Positions 49,807-58,568 are shown, counted from the first letter of the stretch. The stretch: DNA of 64,000 nucleotides from Amycolatopsis camponoti (GCF_902497555.1 NZ_CABVGP010000002.1:1314501-1378500); one strand, 5' to 3'. Notes: a model not told the origin generated them from the letters alone. Translations and numbers: made by a program.

Positions 49807-49947
49807 CCAGGCCCGACGCGACACGGTCAGCTGACCGGCGGCCGGCGCCTTGCTGTCCCGCACCCCGACGGTGCGTTCGATCGCCACCTCGACGCAGTTG
49901 GTGTCGTCGCCACTGTGGGTGGATTTGCGCCATTCGGCGGTGACCAT
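49780..49947 (-). CDS. DUF397 protein (55 residues)
   Basis: This short gene encodes a classic DUF397 domain: EWRKSTHSGDDTNCVEVA, then VGVRDSKAP and a C-terminal Trp (RAWSAAL). The ATG follows AGGAGGAGCG and lies 8 bp after the XRE-DUF5753 gene. Such small proteins are paired with XRE-DUF5753 regulators throughout actinobacteria (BldB/WhiJ-type systems), where the partner binds DNA and the DUF397 protein modulates it. It overlaps the end of the convergent TetR gene. Confidence 0.9.
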   Translation of the reverse strand: MVTAEWRKSTHSGDDTNCVEVAIERTVGVRDSKAPAAGQLTVSRRAWSAALRRLR

Positions 49948-49955
49948 CGCTCCTC

Positions 49956-50768
49956 CTAGCGCGCGGCCTCCGCGATTCGCTCGCGTGAGTGTTCTTCGCT
50001 CATCGCCGCCTCGGTGAGCATCTTAGCGAGCTTGCGGAATGCGGTGACCTTGTCGGCGGCGGAGAGGAACACGCTGCACCGGTGGTGTTCCAGCAGCACG
50101 ATGGGCGGCGCGGCCTCGTATTCCATCACCAGGAACGAACCCACCCTGCCGGGGTGGTAACCGGTGTCGCCGCCGAGGATTCGCACCGAAACGTGGGGGA
50201 GGCTGGAGGCCGCCAGCAGGCGGTCCATCTGGTCGGACATGATGTCCTCGTTGCCGACCGTGCTCGCGAGAACTCGCTCGTCGATGATCGCGTGCAGCTT
50301 GACCGGATCGGGTTCGGTGAGCATCTGCTGCCGACTCATGCGCGCGACAATGCGTGCATCGACTTCGTCGGCGGCGAGGTTCGAACTTTCGAATATCGCT
50401 CGTGCGTAGTCGGCGGTCTGCAGGAGTCCGGGAATGATTCCTGTTTCCCAATTCGTCAGGATTGCCGCATCCCGCTCGCAATGGTTCAGGCTGGGCAAGC
50501 TCGCTGTCACCCAATCCGGTTCCCGTGCCGACCCCGCCAATTCTAACAGATATTTCTGCTTTTCGCCGCGGACTTTGAAGAAGCCGAGGATGAGCGCAAC
50601 GTCCGCCACCGACGGCAGCCTCAACCCCTTCTCCCACAACGACAGCACTTGCGGCGCGAAGCCGAGTATGCGCGCCAGCTGGCGCAACCCCACTCCGTGC
50701 GCTTCGCGTACTTCGCGCAGCCCGGCGGCCAACGCGCGAGCGCGTGGCGTGGAAGAAGTCGCTTTCAT
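49956..50768 (-). CDS. XRE-family HTH regulator with DUF5753 domain
   Basis: This 270-residue protein has an N-terminal XRE helix-turn-helix (LREVREAHGVGLRQLARILGFAPQVLSLWEKGLRLPS) and a C-terminal DUF5753 domain with the marker WETGIIPGLLQTADYARAIFE, then QQMLTEPDPVKLHAIIDE and the SVRILGGDTGYHPG turn. This is the WhiJ-like architecture. It is co-transcribed with the adjacent DUF397 gene and divergent from a small Cys/His protein across 69 bp. It likely regulates development- or context-specific genes, possibly its own neighbours. Confidence 0.92.
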   Translation of the reverse strand: MKATSSTPRARALAAGLREVREAHGVGLRQLARILGFAPQVLSLWEKGLRLPSVADVALILGFFKVRGEKQKYLLELAGSAREPDWVTASLPSLNHCERDAAILTNWETGIIPGLLQTADYARAIFESSNLAADEVDARIVARMSRQQMLTEPDPVKLHAIIDERVLASTVGNEDIMSDQMDRLLAASSLPHVSVRILGGDTGYHPGRVGSFLVMEYEAAPPIVLLEHHRCSVFLSAADKVTAFRKLAKMLTEAAMSEEHSRERIAEAAR

Positions 50769-50837
50769 GCGCCGATGATACGAACCTCGTCCATCACCCT
50801 CTCGATGTCTTGGTGTCAACCGGATCGGACAGATTGA

Positions 50838-51041
50838 ATGGACGTCATGTTGAGGTGGCAACAGGCGGAAGGAAAGCGTCATGCGCTCGACGGGGCGTTC
50901 CCGCCGCGTCCGGAAGAACGGTTCGAGGCCTTGTGCGGGGAAGAGGTGACCGTCGCGGTGCGCGACGTTCCGCAGCTCGGCGGGCACTGGTTCGACCCGA
51001 CCTGTGCCGAATGCCGGAAAGCGTGGCTGGCTCGGTGCTGA
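50838..51041 (+). CDS. small zinc-finger-like protein
   Basis: This 67-residue protein matches a widespread actinobacterial small protein with HALDGAFPPRPEERFEALCGEEVTV followed by HWFDPTCAECRKAW. The Cys, His and Cys-x2-Cys set (His16, Cys33, His50 and the CAEC pair) suggests one bound zinc. These genes usually sit beside XRE-DUF5753/DUF397 pairs, as here. Function is unknown; a regulatory partner role is inferred from neighbourhood. Confidence 0.75.
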   Translation: MDVMLRWQQAEGKRHALDGAFPPRPEERFEALCGEEVTVAVRDVPQLGGHWFDPTCAECRKAWLARC

Positions 51042-51457
51042 CCGGCGCCGACCGGGACCAGCGGCTGGTCGAGCGCGTCCGCGACCTGCACGGCTCGCTA
51101 GGCCTCGACGTCTCGTGGCTGGCGCGCACCCTGGACGACGAGACACCGCGGCCGGACATCCTCCGCGACCTCGGCGAACGGCTCGCCGAGCTGGGCGCGG
51201 ACCTCGTCGCCCGCGCCGACGAGCTGGACGCCCGGGTCCGGGCCACCCTCCCGGACCACGGCTGGCTCCCCGAAGCGGGCGCACGGCGGCGCGCACTGGC
51301 CGTCGCCCACCAGGTCGGCCCGCACCCCCTCCGGTGCGGGCCGATCTTCCTGGCCGTCTGCGGCGCGGCGTGCTTCCCGTTCTACGGCACCGACCCGTCG
51401 GGCCGGACAGCCCGGCACGAACGGTGCGCGAGGTGCCTGAGCCGGATCAGCTCGTGA
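51035..51457 (+). CDS. hypothetical protein with C-terminal Cys/His cluster
   Basis: This protein of about 140 residues has a helical N-terminal part (RDQRLVERVRDLHGSLGLDVSWLARTLDDE) and a C-terminal cluster HPLRCGPIFLAVCGAACFPFYG and HERCARCLSRI that could bind zinc. I do not recognise a family. GTG at 51035 gives minimal overlap with the preceding gene; ATG at 51011 is an alternative. It follows the zinc-finger-like gene directly and overlaps the convergent ATPase gene by 11 bp. Confidence 0.6.
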   Translation: MLTGADRDQRLVERVRDLHGSLGLDVSWLARTLDDETPRPDILRDLGERLAELGADLVARADELDARVRATLPDHGWLPEAGARRRALAVAHQVGPHPLRCGPIFLAVCGAACFPFYGTDPSGRTARHERCARCLSRISS

Positions 51458-53735
51458 GCATCGCCGCCAGGCGGTCGAAGTGCCGCTGCGCGCGAGGATC
51501 GGGAAAGCGCTCGAACAACGCGAGCGCTCCCCGGCGGCCCTCCGCGGCTTCCCCCGCGCTGCCCGAATCGGCCAGTGCGGCACCGAGGTGTTCGAGCGCG
51601 AGGGCAAGCAGCCAGGTTTCGTTCAGCTCGCGGAACACGGAGACCGCCCGGCGGCAGAACGGCACCGCTTCTTCGGCCCTCCCCATCGCTTGGTAGGCCG
51701 TGCCGGTGGCGTCCCAGGCCTCGGCCTCACGCACGCGGTCACCCAGTTGCCGCTGGAGGGTCGCGGAGCGCCGGAACGTTTCGAGGGCGTCCGACGGCTG
51801 ACCGAGATCGACCTGGGCGCGGCCCAGTTCCAGCAACCAGAACGCTTCCCGGGCAGGGTTCTCGTCTTCCCGCGCGATGGCCACGGCGGCTCGGATGTGC
51901 TCGTACGCCTCGGCGGGCCGGCCGAGCTCCCGCTCGGTGCGGCTGAGCCCGCGCAGGGCGTCGCCTTCACCACTGCGCAGCCCGAGGCGCCGGAACCGGG
52001 CCAGTGCGTCGGTCAGCAACTGCTGCGCTCGCTCGAACGATTCGAGTTCGAGATCGACGTTGGCGGTGTTGTTGGCCGCGACCGCCAGCCAGTACTGCTC
52101 GCCGAGAACGCCGGCGAGCGTGGTGACCCGGTCGAACAAGTCACGGGCCGCGGTCAGCTCGCGTGCGCGCAACCGAGCGAGCCCGAGAGCGTTGGCCGAC
52201 TTCAGCTCGCCGAAGGGGTCGTCGAGTTCACGGCGCAGGCGTAGCGCCGCCGACTGCAGTTCGATCCCTCGCGCCCGGTCGAAGTGCTGGGTGTGCGCCT
52301 TGCCCAGGCTCTCCAGGACTTCCGCCTCGGCGGCCCGGTCTCCGAGTCGCCGAGTCACCCGGAGGGCGATGGTGCTCGTTTCGATCCAGTCGCCGAAATG
52401 GTTGTGTTCGGCGTAGATCGGGTAAAGCGCGGCCGGAAGCTGCCAGGTGACGGCGGAGATGTCCAGGTCGTCGGCCGCGCGGACGGCCCGGACCAGATTT
52501 TCCCGCTCCTGCGCGTACCAGGTGAGGGCGGCCGTCCGGTCCGGAAAGGCCGGCGGGCTGATTTCCGCTTCGGCCGGGGCAGGCGTCCAGGGCAAAGCAC
52601 CGCCGCCGAGGCGTTCCCGCGCGGCGAGCGCGCCGTGCAGGTACCACGACAGGACGCGGTGCGCGGCCTCGAAGGCGTCCTCGGCGGTCTCCTCGGCCCG
52701 CGCCTGGTCATTCGCGTACATCCGCAGCAGGTCGTGGAACTGGTACCGGTCCGCTTGCGGTTGCTCGAGCAGGTGCGCGCCGACCAGGTCGTCGAGGACA
52801 TGCCGGACCTTGGCCGGGGACCGGCCGGCGAGCGCTGCCGCGGCGGCGAGCGAGAACTCCGCGCCGGGGTGCAGGCCGAGGAGCCGGAACATCCGGCTCA
52901 CCTCGGGGGTCAGCGCTCGGTAGGACCAGGCGAAAACGGTGCGGCCGGCGTCGGACTCGTCGTCGTCATCGGCGGTCAGCGCGTCCCACAGCGCGGATTC
53001 GTCCCGCAGTTCGGTGATGAGGTCGCGCAACGGAGTCCAGGGCCGGTTGATCGCCCGTTCGGCGGCGATGCGCAGGGCGAGAGGGAGCCGCGCGCACAGC
53101 CGGGCCAGTTCGGCGAGTTCCGCGGTGTCGTCCTGATCGCGGTACCCGGAGGTGATGCGCTGGATCAGCTCGGTCGCTTCGTCCTCGGACAGCACGCGCA
53201 GGCTCAGCCGGCGGGCGCCGTCCCGGGCCACCAGCCCGGACAGGCTGCTCCGGCTGGTCACGAGCACCAGGCACTCGCTGCTGCCGGGCAGCAGCGGCCG
53301 GACCTGCCCGACGGTCGCGGCGTTGTCCAGCACCACGAGCATCCGGCGGCCGGACAGGAGCGACCGGAACAAGGCGGCTCGCGACTCGAGATCGGCCGGA
53401 ACCGCCGCCACCGGCACGGTCAGCGCGTGCAGGAACCGCTCGAGCACCTCGTGCGGCGTGATCGGCGGGCCGGGGTCGTACCCGTGGAGGTTGACGTAGA
53501 GCTGCCCGTCCGGGAACCGCGCGCGGACCCGGTGAGCCCAGTGCACGGCGAGCGAGGTCTTGCCCACTCCCGCCGTGCCCACGACGACGATCGTCGCCCC
53601 GGGAGCGGCGCTGTCGTCGATGATCTCGTCGAGCCGGGCGAGGTCCTGCAGCCGGTTGACGAAACCGCGGACATCGGCGGGCAGCTGGCGGGGGACCGGG
53701 CCGGATGGCTCGGTCCCGGACATCGGCCGGCTCAC
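51447..53735 (-). CDS. NB-ARC/STAND ATPase with TPR repeats (AfsR-like, no DNA-binding domain)
   Basis: This 762-residue protein is a STAND-class regulator. The NB-ARC part has Walker A VVGTAGVGKTS (about residue 60), Walker B MLVVLDNA, sensor-like LVTSRSSLSGL, and the winged-helix-type LPLALRIAAERA and DLLRMYANDQA segments. The C-terminal part from about residue 430 is built of TPR-like helical repeats. It resembles the ATPase/TPR part of AfsR without the SARP domain. Two GTG codons in tandem compete as start; 53735 gives a 4-nt overlap with the DUF6879 gene. Such switches bind a ligand and oligomerise, either for regulation or in defence systems. Confidence 0.87.
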   Translation of the reverse strand: MSRPMSGTEPSGPVPRQLPADVRGFVNRLQDLARLDEIIDDSAAPGATIVVVGTAGVGKTSLAVHWAHRVRARFPDGQLYVNLHGYDPGPPITPHEVLERFLHALTVPVAAVPADLESRAALFRSLLSGRRMLVVLDNAATVGQVRPLLPGSSECLVLVTSRSSLSGLVARDGARRLSLRVLSEDEATELIQRITSGYRDQDDTAELAELARLCARLPLALRIAAERAINRPWTPLRDLITELRDESALWDALTADDDDESDAGRTVFAWSYRALTPEVSRMFRLLGLHPGAEFSLAAAAALAGRSPAKVRHVLDDLVGAHLLEQPQADRYQFHDLLRMYANDQARAEETAEDAFEAAHRVLSWYLHGALAARERLGGGALPWTPAPAEAEISPPAFPDRTAALTWYAQERENLVRAVRAADDLDISAVTWQLPAALYPIYAEHNHFGDWIETSTIALRVTRRLGDRAAEAEVLESLGKAHTQHFDRARGIELQSAALRLRRELDDPFGELKSANALGLARLRARELTAARDLFDRVTTLAGVLGEQYWLAVAANNTANVDLELESFERAQQLLTDALARFRRLGLRSGEGDALRGLSRTERELGRPAEAYEHIRAAVAIAREDENPAREAFWLLELGRAQVDLGQPSDALETFRRSATLQRQLGDRVREAEAWDATGTAYQAMGRAEEAVPFCRRAVSVFRELNETWLLALALEHLGAALADSGSAGEAAEGRRGALALFERFPDPRAQRHFDRLAAMLTS

Positions 53736-54343
53736 CACGCCGAGTGTGGCTGCCGTCCGGCGACCTTTCGGGCGAAGTACCCGCCCAGGTCTTCGCCTTC
53801 GTCGTAGAGCCGGCCGGCCGTCGCCCTCCAGCGGTGGATGAGGTCGGGTGCGTCGGACCTGATCGCCCCCTCGAGTTCACCGCTCTCGGTGTACAAAACC
53901 TGATAAATGACCTTCTTGCCGAGGATGAACAGTTCCGGGAGAACCTCATCCCGTTCCAGATCGGCTACGGCTCCTCCGTCGACCACCCGGATCTTTCCGC
54001 CGACTTGGTGCCGCACGTACAAGGAGTTGAGCTCCCAGATCAAATAGGGGCTGATCGGTTCTTCGACGATGCGGATGCGCCGTACTTCGAAGCCGTGGCC
54101 GGCGATGCGTTTCTCGTAGTCGGCGAGGGCGTGGCGGCGCTCCTCCATGAGCCTCAGCGCTTTGGGCCAATCGCCCGCATCGAAGGCGTCCCAGCTCGCG
54201 TTGCCGTTCTCGACGAAGTGCTGCTGACGCTCGAGCTTCCAGCAGCCGGTGTTGTCGGTGTGCCAGAAGTTCCTGTCGTAGTCGGCGAAGTACTCGTCCG
54301 GTGTCAACCGGTCACCGGAAAGGGTGACGAGAGGTCTATGCAT
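53732..54343 (-). CDS. DUF6879 family protein
   Basis: This 203-residue protein matches the DUF6879 pattern: an N-terminal aromatic and acidic segment, a central VRRIRIVEEPISPYLIWELNSLYV, and IRVVD followed by LPELFILGKKVIYQVLY. The family is common in actinobacteria near XRE, DUF397 or ATPase genes and has no known function. Its start lies inside the end of the small upstream gene and its end overlaps the ATPase start, so the three form one operon. Confidence 0.8.
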   Translation of the reverse strand: MHRPLVTLSGDRLTPDEYFADYDRNFWHTDNTGCWKLERQQHFVENGNASWDAFDAGDWPKALRLMEERRHALADYEKRIAGHGFEVRRIRIVEEPISPYLIWELNSLYVRHQVGGKIRVVDGGAVADLERDEVLPELFILGKKVIYQVLYTESGELEGAIRSDAPDLIHRWRATAGRLYDEGEDLGGYFARKVAGRQPHSAW

Positions 54344-54605
54344 CGGGGATGTCCTCCTTCGCCGTGCGCATCATGATGCCCGGAATGACGACGAGTCGCT
54401 CATCCGTGCCGATGCTGACCCCGCGGGGCAGGCGCAGTGCGTAGCCCGAGGTGAGATCACGCCCGATGATCGCGACATCCCCGTTGGAAAGCTCCCAGAT
54501 GTCCGGGCACGTCGCGTCGTCGTTGGTGCCTCCCAGTTCGGTCGCGGACTTCCCGAGTCGGCGTTTGAACGATGCGTTCGGATCGGCTTCCCACGGACGT
54601 GGCAT
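54336..54605 (-). CDS. small hypothetical partner of the DUF6879 protein
   Basis: This 89-residue protein has a CPDIWELSNGDVAIIGRDLT core and an RGVSIGTDERLVVIPGIMMRTA end, a pattern typical of short actinobacterial proteins encoded directly before DUF6879 genes. The ATG follows GAAGGGGAGCG. It overlaps the DUF6879 start by 8 bp, so translation is coupled. The upstream spacer is relatively AT-rich. Function is unknown. Confidence 0.68.
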   Translation of the reverse strand: MPRPWEADPNASFKRRLGKSATELGGTNDDATCPDIWELSNGDVAIIGRDLTSGYALRLPRGVSIGTDERLVVIPGIMMRTAKEDIPDA

Positions 54606-54785
54606 CACGCGCTCCCCTTCTTCGCCGGCGAACGGAAATCACAGCATAGGGATGATCTTGATGTGCTGGCAATGCATTCCATGCCGTTTCCGAGGATTGA
54701 CCGGTATATGCCCCGTTTGCGCATGTGTTGTTCCCGGGTGCGGACACACCGTAGCTGAGGCAGAGTGAGGGTCAGAGGAGGCACT

Positions 54786-55265
54786 ATGGCCGAAGCGAAG
54801 ACGAACGCGACCGAGAGGTTCTTCCGGATCGCGATCGCGATCAAGGGCCTCGACGGCGCGTTGCAGGTCGTCGGGGCGCTGATCCTCGCGTTCATCCCCG
54901 CGTCGACCGTCAGCGGGTTCACCCACGCGGTCATCACCCGCGACCTGCTGGGCGACCCGTCCGGCACCCTCGCGCGCCACCTGGAGTCGGCGACGGAGAA
55001 CTTCCTCCACGGCGACACGAAGACGTTCGCCGTCGCGTACCTGCTCGCCCACGGCCTGATCAAGCTCGGCCTGGTCTGGGCGTTGGCGCGCAAGATCGTC
55101 CGGGCGTACCCGGTCGCGGCGGTCGTCCTCGCGGCGTTCGTCGTCTACGAGATCATCCGGGCGATCCACACCCACTCGATCGCGCTGCCGTTCTTCGCCG
55201 CACTCGACGTCGTGATCATCGTCCTGGTGCTGCGCGAATACCGGCAGCTCAGGCGGGAGCGCTAG
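54786..55265 (+). CDS. DUF2127 membrane protein
   Basis: This 159-residue protein has four predicted membrane helices (about 15-38, 83-101, 108-125, 130-150) and the DUF2127 signature FRIAIAIKGLDGALQVVGALIL near the start, with HGDTKTFAVAYLLAHGLIKLGL in the middle. The family is of unknown function. The ATG follows CAGAGGAGGCACT. Its TAG stop shares the palindromic CTAG with the stop of the convergent PP2C gene. Confidence 0.85.
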   Translation: MAEAKTNATERFFRIAIAIKGLDGALQVVGALILAFIPASTVSGFTHAVITRDLLGDPSGTLARHLESATENFLHGDTKTFAVAYLLAHGLIKLGLVWALARKIVRAYPVAAVVLAAFVVYEIIRAIHTHSIALPFFAALDVVIIVLVLREYRQLRRER

Positions 55266-55972
55266 GCGGCGACGGGAAATCGCACCGTCGTGCTGCCGGC
55301 CTCCAGGGGTTCGACGTAGAGGGCGGTCGCGTTGTCCGAACCACCGCGGGCGAGCGCGGCCTCGACGAGCTCGGCCGCGCCGGCGCCCGGCCGGGCCAGC
55401 ACCGCGCGGATCCCGCTGCCGGTCAGTGGCTTGTGGACACCGTCGCTGGTCAGCAGCAGCCCCGCGCTCGGCGTTTCCGCCGTGCCGATCTCCTCGGGCT
55501 TGGCCGTGCGGACGCTCGTGGTGACGACGTGCTCCATCCGCGGGGTCACCGGCTGGTGGCGGGCGCGGAAGTACTCGGCGAGGGTGTGGTCGGTGGTCAG
55601 GCGGCCGAGCGTGGTGCCGTCCCAGGCGTACGCGCGGGCGTCGCCGACCCAGGCGATGCGGTACCCGCCGTGCTCGGCCGGCATGGCGACGACGAGCACG
55701 GCGTCCCCGAGGGTTTGTTCGCGAATCGCGCGCTGCGCGGCGAGAACGGCCTCGGTCGGTCCTTTGTGGACCGGCGTGCGGGCGGCGGCCGCGGCGGCGG
55801 TGCGGGCGGCCCGCGCGGCGGCGGGATCGTCCCCGACACCGTCGGCGAGGGCGAACACGATGCCGGGACCGCCGGCCGCGGCGTAGGCGCCGACGGCATC
55901 CGCGTTGAGCGAGCGCGGCCCCTGGGCGCTCGCGGTGTGCCAGCGCGGGTACTCCGGTCGTGTCGTGATCAT
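55262..55972 (-). CDS. PP2C-family protein serine/threonine phosphatase
   Basis: This 236-residue PP2C protein is compact and soluble. Metal-site segments are LNADAVGAY, FALADGVGDD, IAWVGDARAYAWDG, LLLTSDGVHK and GGSDNATAL. It lacks the transmembrane tail of PstP, so it may act in the cytosol on Ser/Thr kinases or their targets. The ATG follows GAGGAGG. It is divergent from the SARP gene, with which it may share control. Confidence 0.88.
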   Translation of the reverse strand: MITTRPEYPRWHTASAQGPRSLNADAVGAYAAAGGPGIVFALADGVGDDPAAARAARTAAAAAARTPVHKGPTEAVLAAQRAIREQTLGDAVLVVAMPAEHGGYRIAWVGDARAYAWDGTTLGRLTTDHTLAEYFRARHQPVTPRMEHVVTTSVRTAKPEEIGTAETPSAGLLLTSDGVHKPLTGSGIRAVLARPGAGAAELVEAALARGGSDNATALYVEPLEAGSTTVRFPVAA

Positions 55973-56084
55973 CGCGGCCTCCTCGTTCCCTCTGCTCTCC
56001 ATGGTCCGCGCTAAACCTGTGGGCAGTCTGAGACGTTCCTGTGCCGGCGGTGTCGGTCCGGGTACCTTGGGAACGGGGTGGGGC

Positions 56085-56813
56085 ATGGAGTTCCGGATTC
56101 TCGGGCCGTTGGCGGTGATCCGCGCGGACGGCCGCCCGGCCGTGCTCGGCGGCCGGAAACCGCGGACGCTGCTGGCGGCGCTGCTGCTGGCACGCGACCG
56201 GGTGGTCGCCGATGAGCGGCTCATTTCGCTGCTGTGGGACGGCGTGCGGCCTGCGACGGTCGACGCGCAGCTGTGCACGTACGTTTCCCGCCTGCGCAAG
56301 GGACTCGGGCAGCCCGCGCGGCTCGTCCGATCGGGTGGCGGGTACCTGCTGGCCCCGGACGGCAGCACCGTCGACGCGGAGGAGTTCGAGCGGCTGGCGG
56401 CCGTGGGGCACCGCGAACTGCGCGCCGGCGAGGCCGCGCGTGCGGCGGCGTTGTTCCGCTCCGCGCTCGACCTGTGGCGTGGTCCGGTGCTGGCCGGCAT
56501 CGCCGAACCGCTCCGCGCGGGGGAGTCGGCGCGGTTCGAGGAGCTCCGGCTGGCCGTCCTGGAGAGCCGGATCGAAGCCGAGGTGGCGGCCGGCGACCAC
56601 CTGCGGGCGGTGCCGGACGCCACCGGCCTCGTGCTCGACCACCCGCTGCGGGAACGCGCACGCGCGCTGCTCATGGCCGCGCTCTGCGCGAGCGGGCGGC
56701 CGGCGGACGCCGTGGCGGTCTACCACCGGGGCCGGCGGATCCTCGACGAACGGCTCGGGATCGCGCCGGGCCCCGTGCTGCGGGCGGCGTATCAGCGGGT
56801 GCTGTCCGGGTAG
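56085..56813 (+). CDS. SARP/AfsR-type transcriptional regulator
   Basis: This 242-residue protein has the SARP layout: an OmpR-like winged helix (about 1-92, EFRILGPLAVI, LLLARDRVVADERLISLLWDG, STYVSRLRKGL-like segment) and a bacterial transcriptional activator domain (about 96-240, with LDLWRGPVLAGI and RRILDERLGIAPGPVLRAAYQRVL). SARPs activate secondary-metabolite genes, but no biosynthetic cluster is evident here, so its targets are unknown. Its 3' end overlaps the convergent Tat-exported gene by 22 bp. Confidence 0.9.
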   Translation: MEFRILGPLAVIRADGRPAVLGGRKPRTLLAALLLARDRVVADERLISLLWDGVRPATVDAQLCTYVSRLRKGLGQPARLVRSGGGYLLAPDGSTVDAEEFERLAAVGHRELRAGEAARAAALFRSALDLWRGPVLAGIAEPLRAGESARFEELRLAVLESRIEAEVAAGDHLRAVPDATGLVLDHPLRERARALLMAALCASGRPADAVAVYHRGRRILDERLGIAPGPVLRAAYQRVLSG

Positions 56814-57547
56814 GGCGTCGAACGGAAGTCGCGGTCCAGTTCCGCGGTCGAGCGCGGCAGCCAATACCGGGCCTGCGCGCGGACCTGGTCCCGCGGCAGG
56901 CCCGGGTTGACGTGCCGGTGGTCGGGCCTCGCTATCGACTGCAGCGCCCAGGCGAACCCGAGCATCGGCGTGATCCGCGCCCAGCGGCGGCGGTCGATGT
57001 CCAGCACCATCTGCGCGCGCTGGATGGCGTGCCAGAAGTGGTACCCCGACGGCGGATCCCCGTCCATGGTGTGCACTTCGGACTCGACATCGGCCCGCCG
57101 CGGGTCGAACAGGATTCCCTGCCCGAAGGCCGCGAAGGCTTTCATGAGGCCCTCTTCGTCGCCGCGGTAGAAGCGGTCGAAGTTGCCGAGCTGGAGCCGC
57201 GAAAGCGTGGTGAGCGGCTGCTCGAGGGGCTTGACGAACTCGGCGTAGTTGTGCGGGTAGCCCGGTTCGAGGCTCAGCGCCCGCCACTTCGCGGGCAGGC
57301 CCTCCGGGGCGTTCTGCTGGATGAACGGGAAGAGGATCGCGTAGGCGTCCCGGACCTCCTGGGCCGGGTGGTACAGCGCGATTTCGTCGAGCTGGTACCA
57401 GAGTTCGTTGGCTTTCCGATCACCCAGCATGCCCGGCACGGGCGGCAGGGTCGTCGTGGCGGCCTCGGCCGTGCCGGTCACGAGCGCGGTGCTCGCGACC
57501 GCCACGGCCGCGCCGAGCTTGAGCAGGTTCCGGCGATCGAGCGTCAT
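56792..57547 (-). CDS. Tat-exported protein of unknown function
   Basis: This 251-residue protein starts with a twin-arginine signal (DRRNLLKLGAAVAVAS, cleavage near TAEA/A at about residue 29), so it folds in the cytosol and is exported by Tat. The mature part is rich in aromatic and charged residues (GNFDRFYRGDEEGLMKAF, PSGYHFWHAIQRAQMVLD) and probably helical. I do not recognise a family. It is divergent from the rearranged SnoaL-like gene. Confidence 0.75.
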   Translation of the reverse strand: MTLDRRNLLKLGAAVAVASTALVTGTAEAATTTLPPVPGMLGDRKANELWYQLDEIALYHPAQEVRDAYAILFPFIQQNAPEGLPAKWRALSLEPGYPHNYAEFVKPLEQPLTTLSRLQLGNFDRFYRGDEEGLMKAFAAFGQGILFDPRRADVESEVHTMDGDPPSGYHFWHAIQRAQMVLDIDRRRWARITPMLGFAWALQSIARPDHRHVNPGLPRDQVRAQARYWLPRSTAELDRDFRSTPYPDSTR

Positions 57548-57632
57548 GGATTCACCCCCGTCGGCGGCCCCCTGCCGCCGTCGCCGCCACGGTACGGAAG
57601 GTTTCCATACTTTCTCTGTACGATCGTTTTCC

Positions 57633-57956
57633 GTGGACGACTACCCGCGCGCTCGAGAACCTCTCCAGCGCGATGTTCGTCGTCACGTGCTTGGTCCGCG
57701 GCGTCCCGTCCTCGTACACGATCACCGTGTCGCGCAGCGTCCGCGCGACTTCGGCACGGTGTCCGGCGACACGGCGTCCGGGCGCGCTTGCTTCACGGTG
57801 CTCCAGGCGGCGCCGGGGCTGCCGCTGCAGACGATCGCGGCGGGCCGGTACGCGGACCGGTTCACGCACGCCGCGGACGGGTGGCGATTCACCGAGCGCC
57901 GGGTGACGGCCGACCTCGTCGGCGATGTCGGCCGCCACCTGCGGCTGCGGCCGTAA
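57633..57956 (+). pseudogene. SnoaL/NTF2-like gene rearranged by internal deletion and inversion
   Basis: An open frame from GTG at 57633 encodes about 107 residues. Its C-terminal half (from about 57759: ASGRACFTVLQAAPG, GRYADRFTHAADGWRF, DLVGDVGRHLRL) is a clear SnoaL-like end. The segment 57660-57745, however, makes sense only on the minus strand, where it reads TVIVYEDGTPRTKHVTTNIA, the motif that normally directly precedes that end. The N-terminal MDDY-type start remains, but most of the first half is gone. The simplest reading is deletion plus inversion of about 100 bp. CGCGCG sequences lie near both breakpoints. Confidence 0.72.
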
Positions 57957-58007
57957 CGACCCGCTGGCCTGCGACGACTTCGGAGAAACGACCCGAAGGA
58001 GCCGGGC

Positions 58008-58568
58008 ATGGGTCCACTGCCGTACGACCTCCGGCCGCTCATGGTGTTCGGCGCGTGCCGCGACCACACGGGGGTGGTCGACCAGGGTGACCTGCTGGCC
58101 GCGGTCGAACTGCAGGCTCAGCTCGGCTCGGCCGTGCGGCTCGTCGAGGCCGGCGCGCTCACCGAAAACGAGATCCGCGAAGACCTCATCCTGATCGGCG
58201 GTAATTCCCTCACCGGCAGCGTCCTCGAGCGGCTGGACGGCGTGCTCTCGCTCGGGTTCGCCGAGAACGGCTCCTCCGTCTACGACCGCAAGTCCGGCTT
58301 CGCGGCCTCACCACGCTACGACGACGCCGGCGAACCGCGCGTCGACTACGGGCTGGTCATCCGCGCCGCGAACCCCTTCGCCCCGGAAACCGCGGAGGTC
58401 GTGGTCGTCGCGGGGTGCGGGAGCCACGGGACCGCCGCCGCGGCCGAGGCGTTCGACCAGGCCGAAGCCCTCGGCGGGTACCGGCACTTCGAGGCGCTCG
58501 TCGAGACGACCGTCTTCCGCGGCTCCCACCGCGACACGTTCGTCCGGGAAGCGCGCGGGATCGCGTGA
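58008..58568 (+). CDS. hypothetical protein with alpha/beta repeats
   Basis: This 186-residue protein opens with VFGACRDHTGVVDQGDLLAAVELQAQLGSAV and contains DLILIGGNSLTGSVLERL and YGLVIRAANPFAPETAEVVVVAGCGSHGTAAAAEAF, a pattern of strands and Gly-rich turns suggesting a Rossmann-like fold. I cannot name the family. No signal or membrane segment is visible. It stands alone, with a hairpin terminator after it shared with the convergent glycosyltransferase. Confidence 0.65.
   Translation: MGPLPYDLRPLMVFGACRDHTGVVDQGDLLAAVELQAQLGSAVRLVEAGALTENEIREDLILIGGNSLTGSVLERLDGVLSLGFAENGSSVYDRKSGFAASPRYDDAGEPRVDYGLVIRAANPFAPETAEVVVVAGCGSHGTAAAAEAFDQAEALGGYRHFEALVETTVFRGSHRDTFVREARGIA

Noticed and set aside
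56085..58568. Secondary-metabolite gene cluster around the SARP regulator
   Set aside because: No synthase, tailoring enzyme or transporter genes are adjacent. The SnoaL-like gene is rearranged and could not by itself indicate a pathway.
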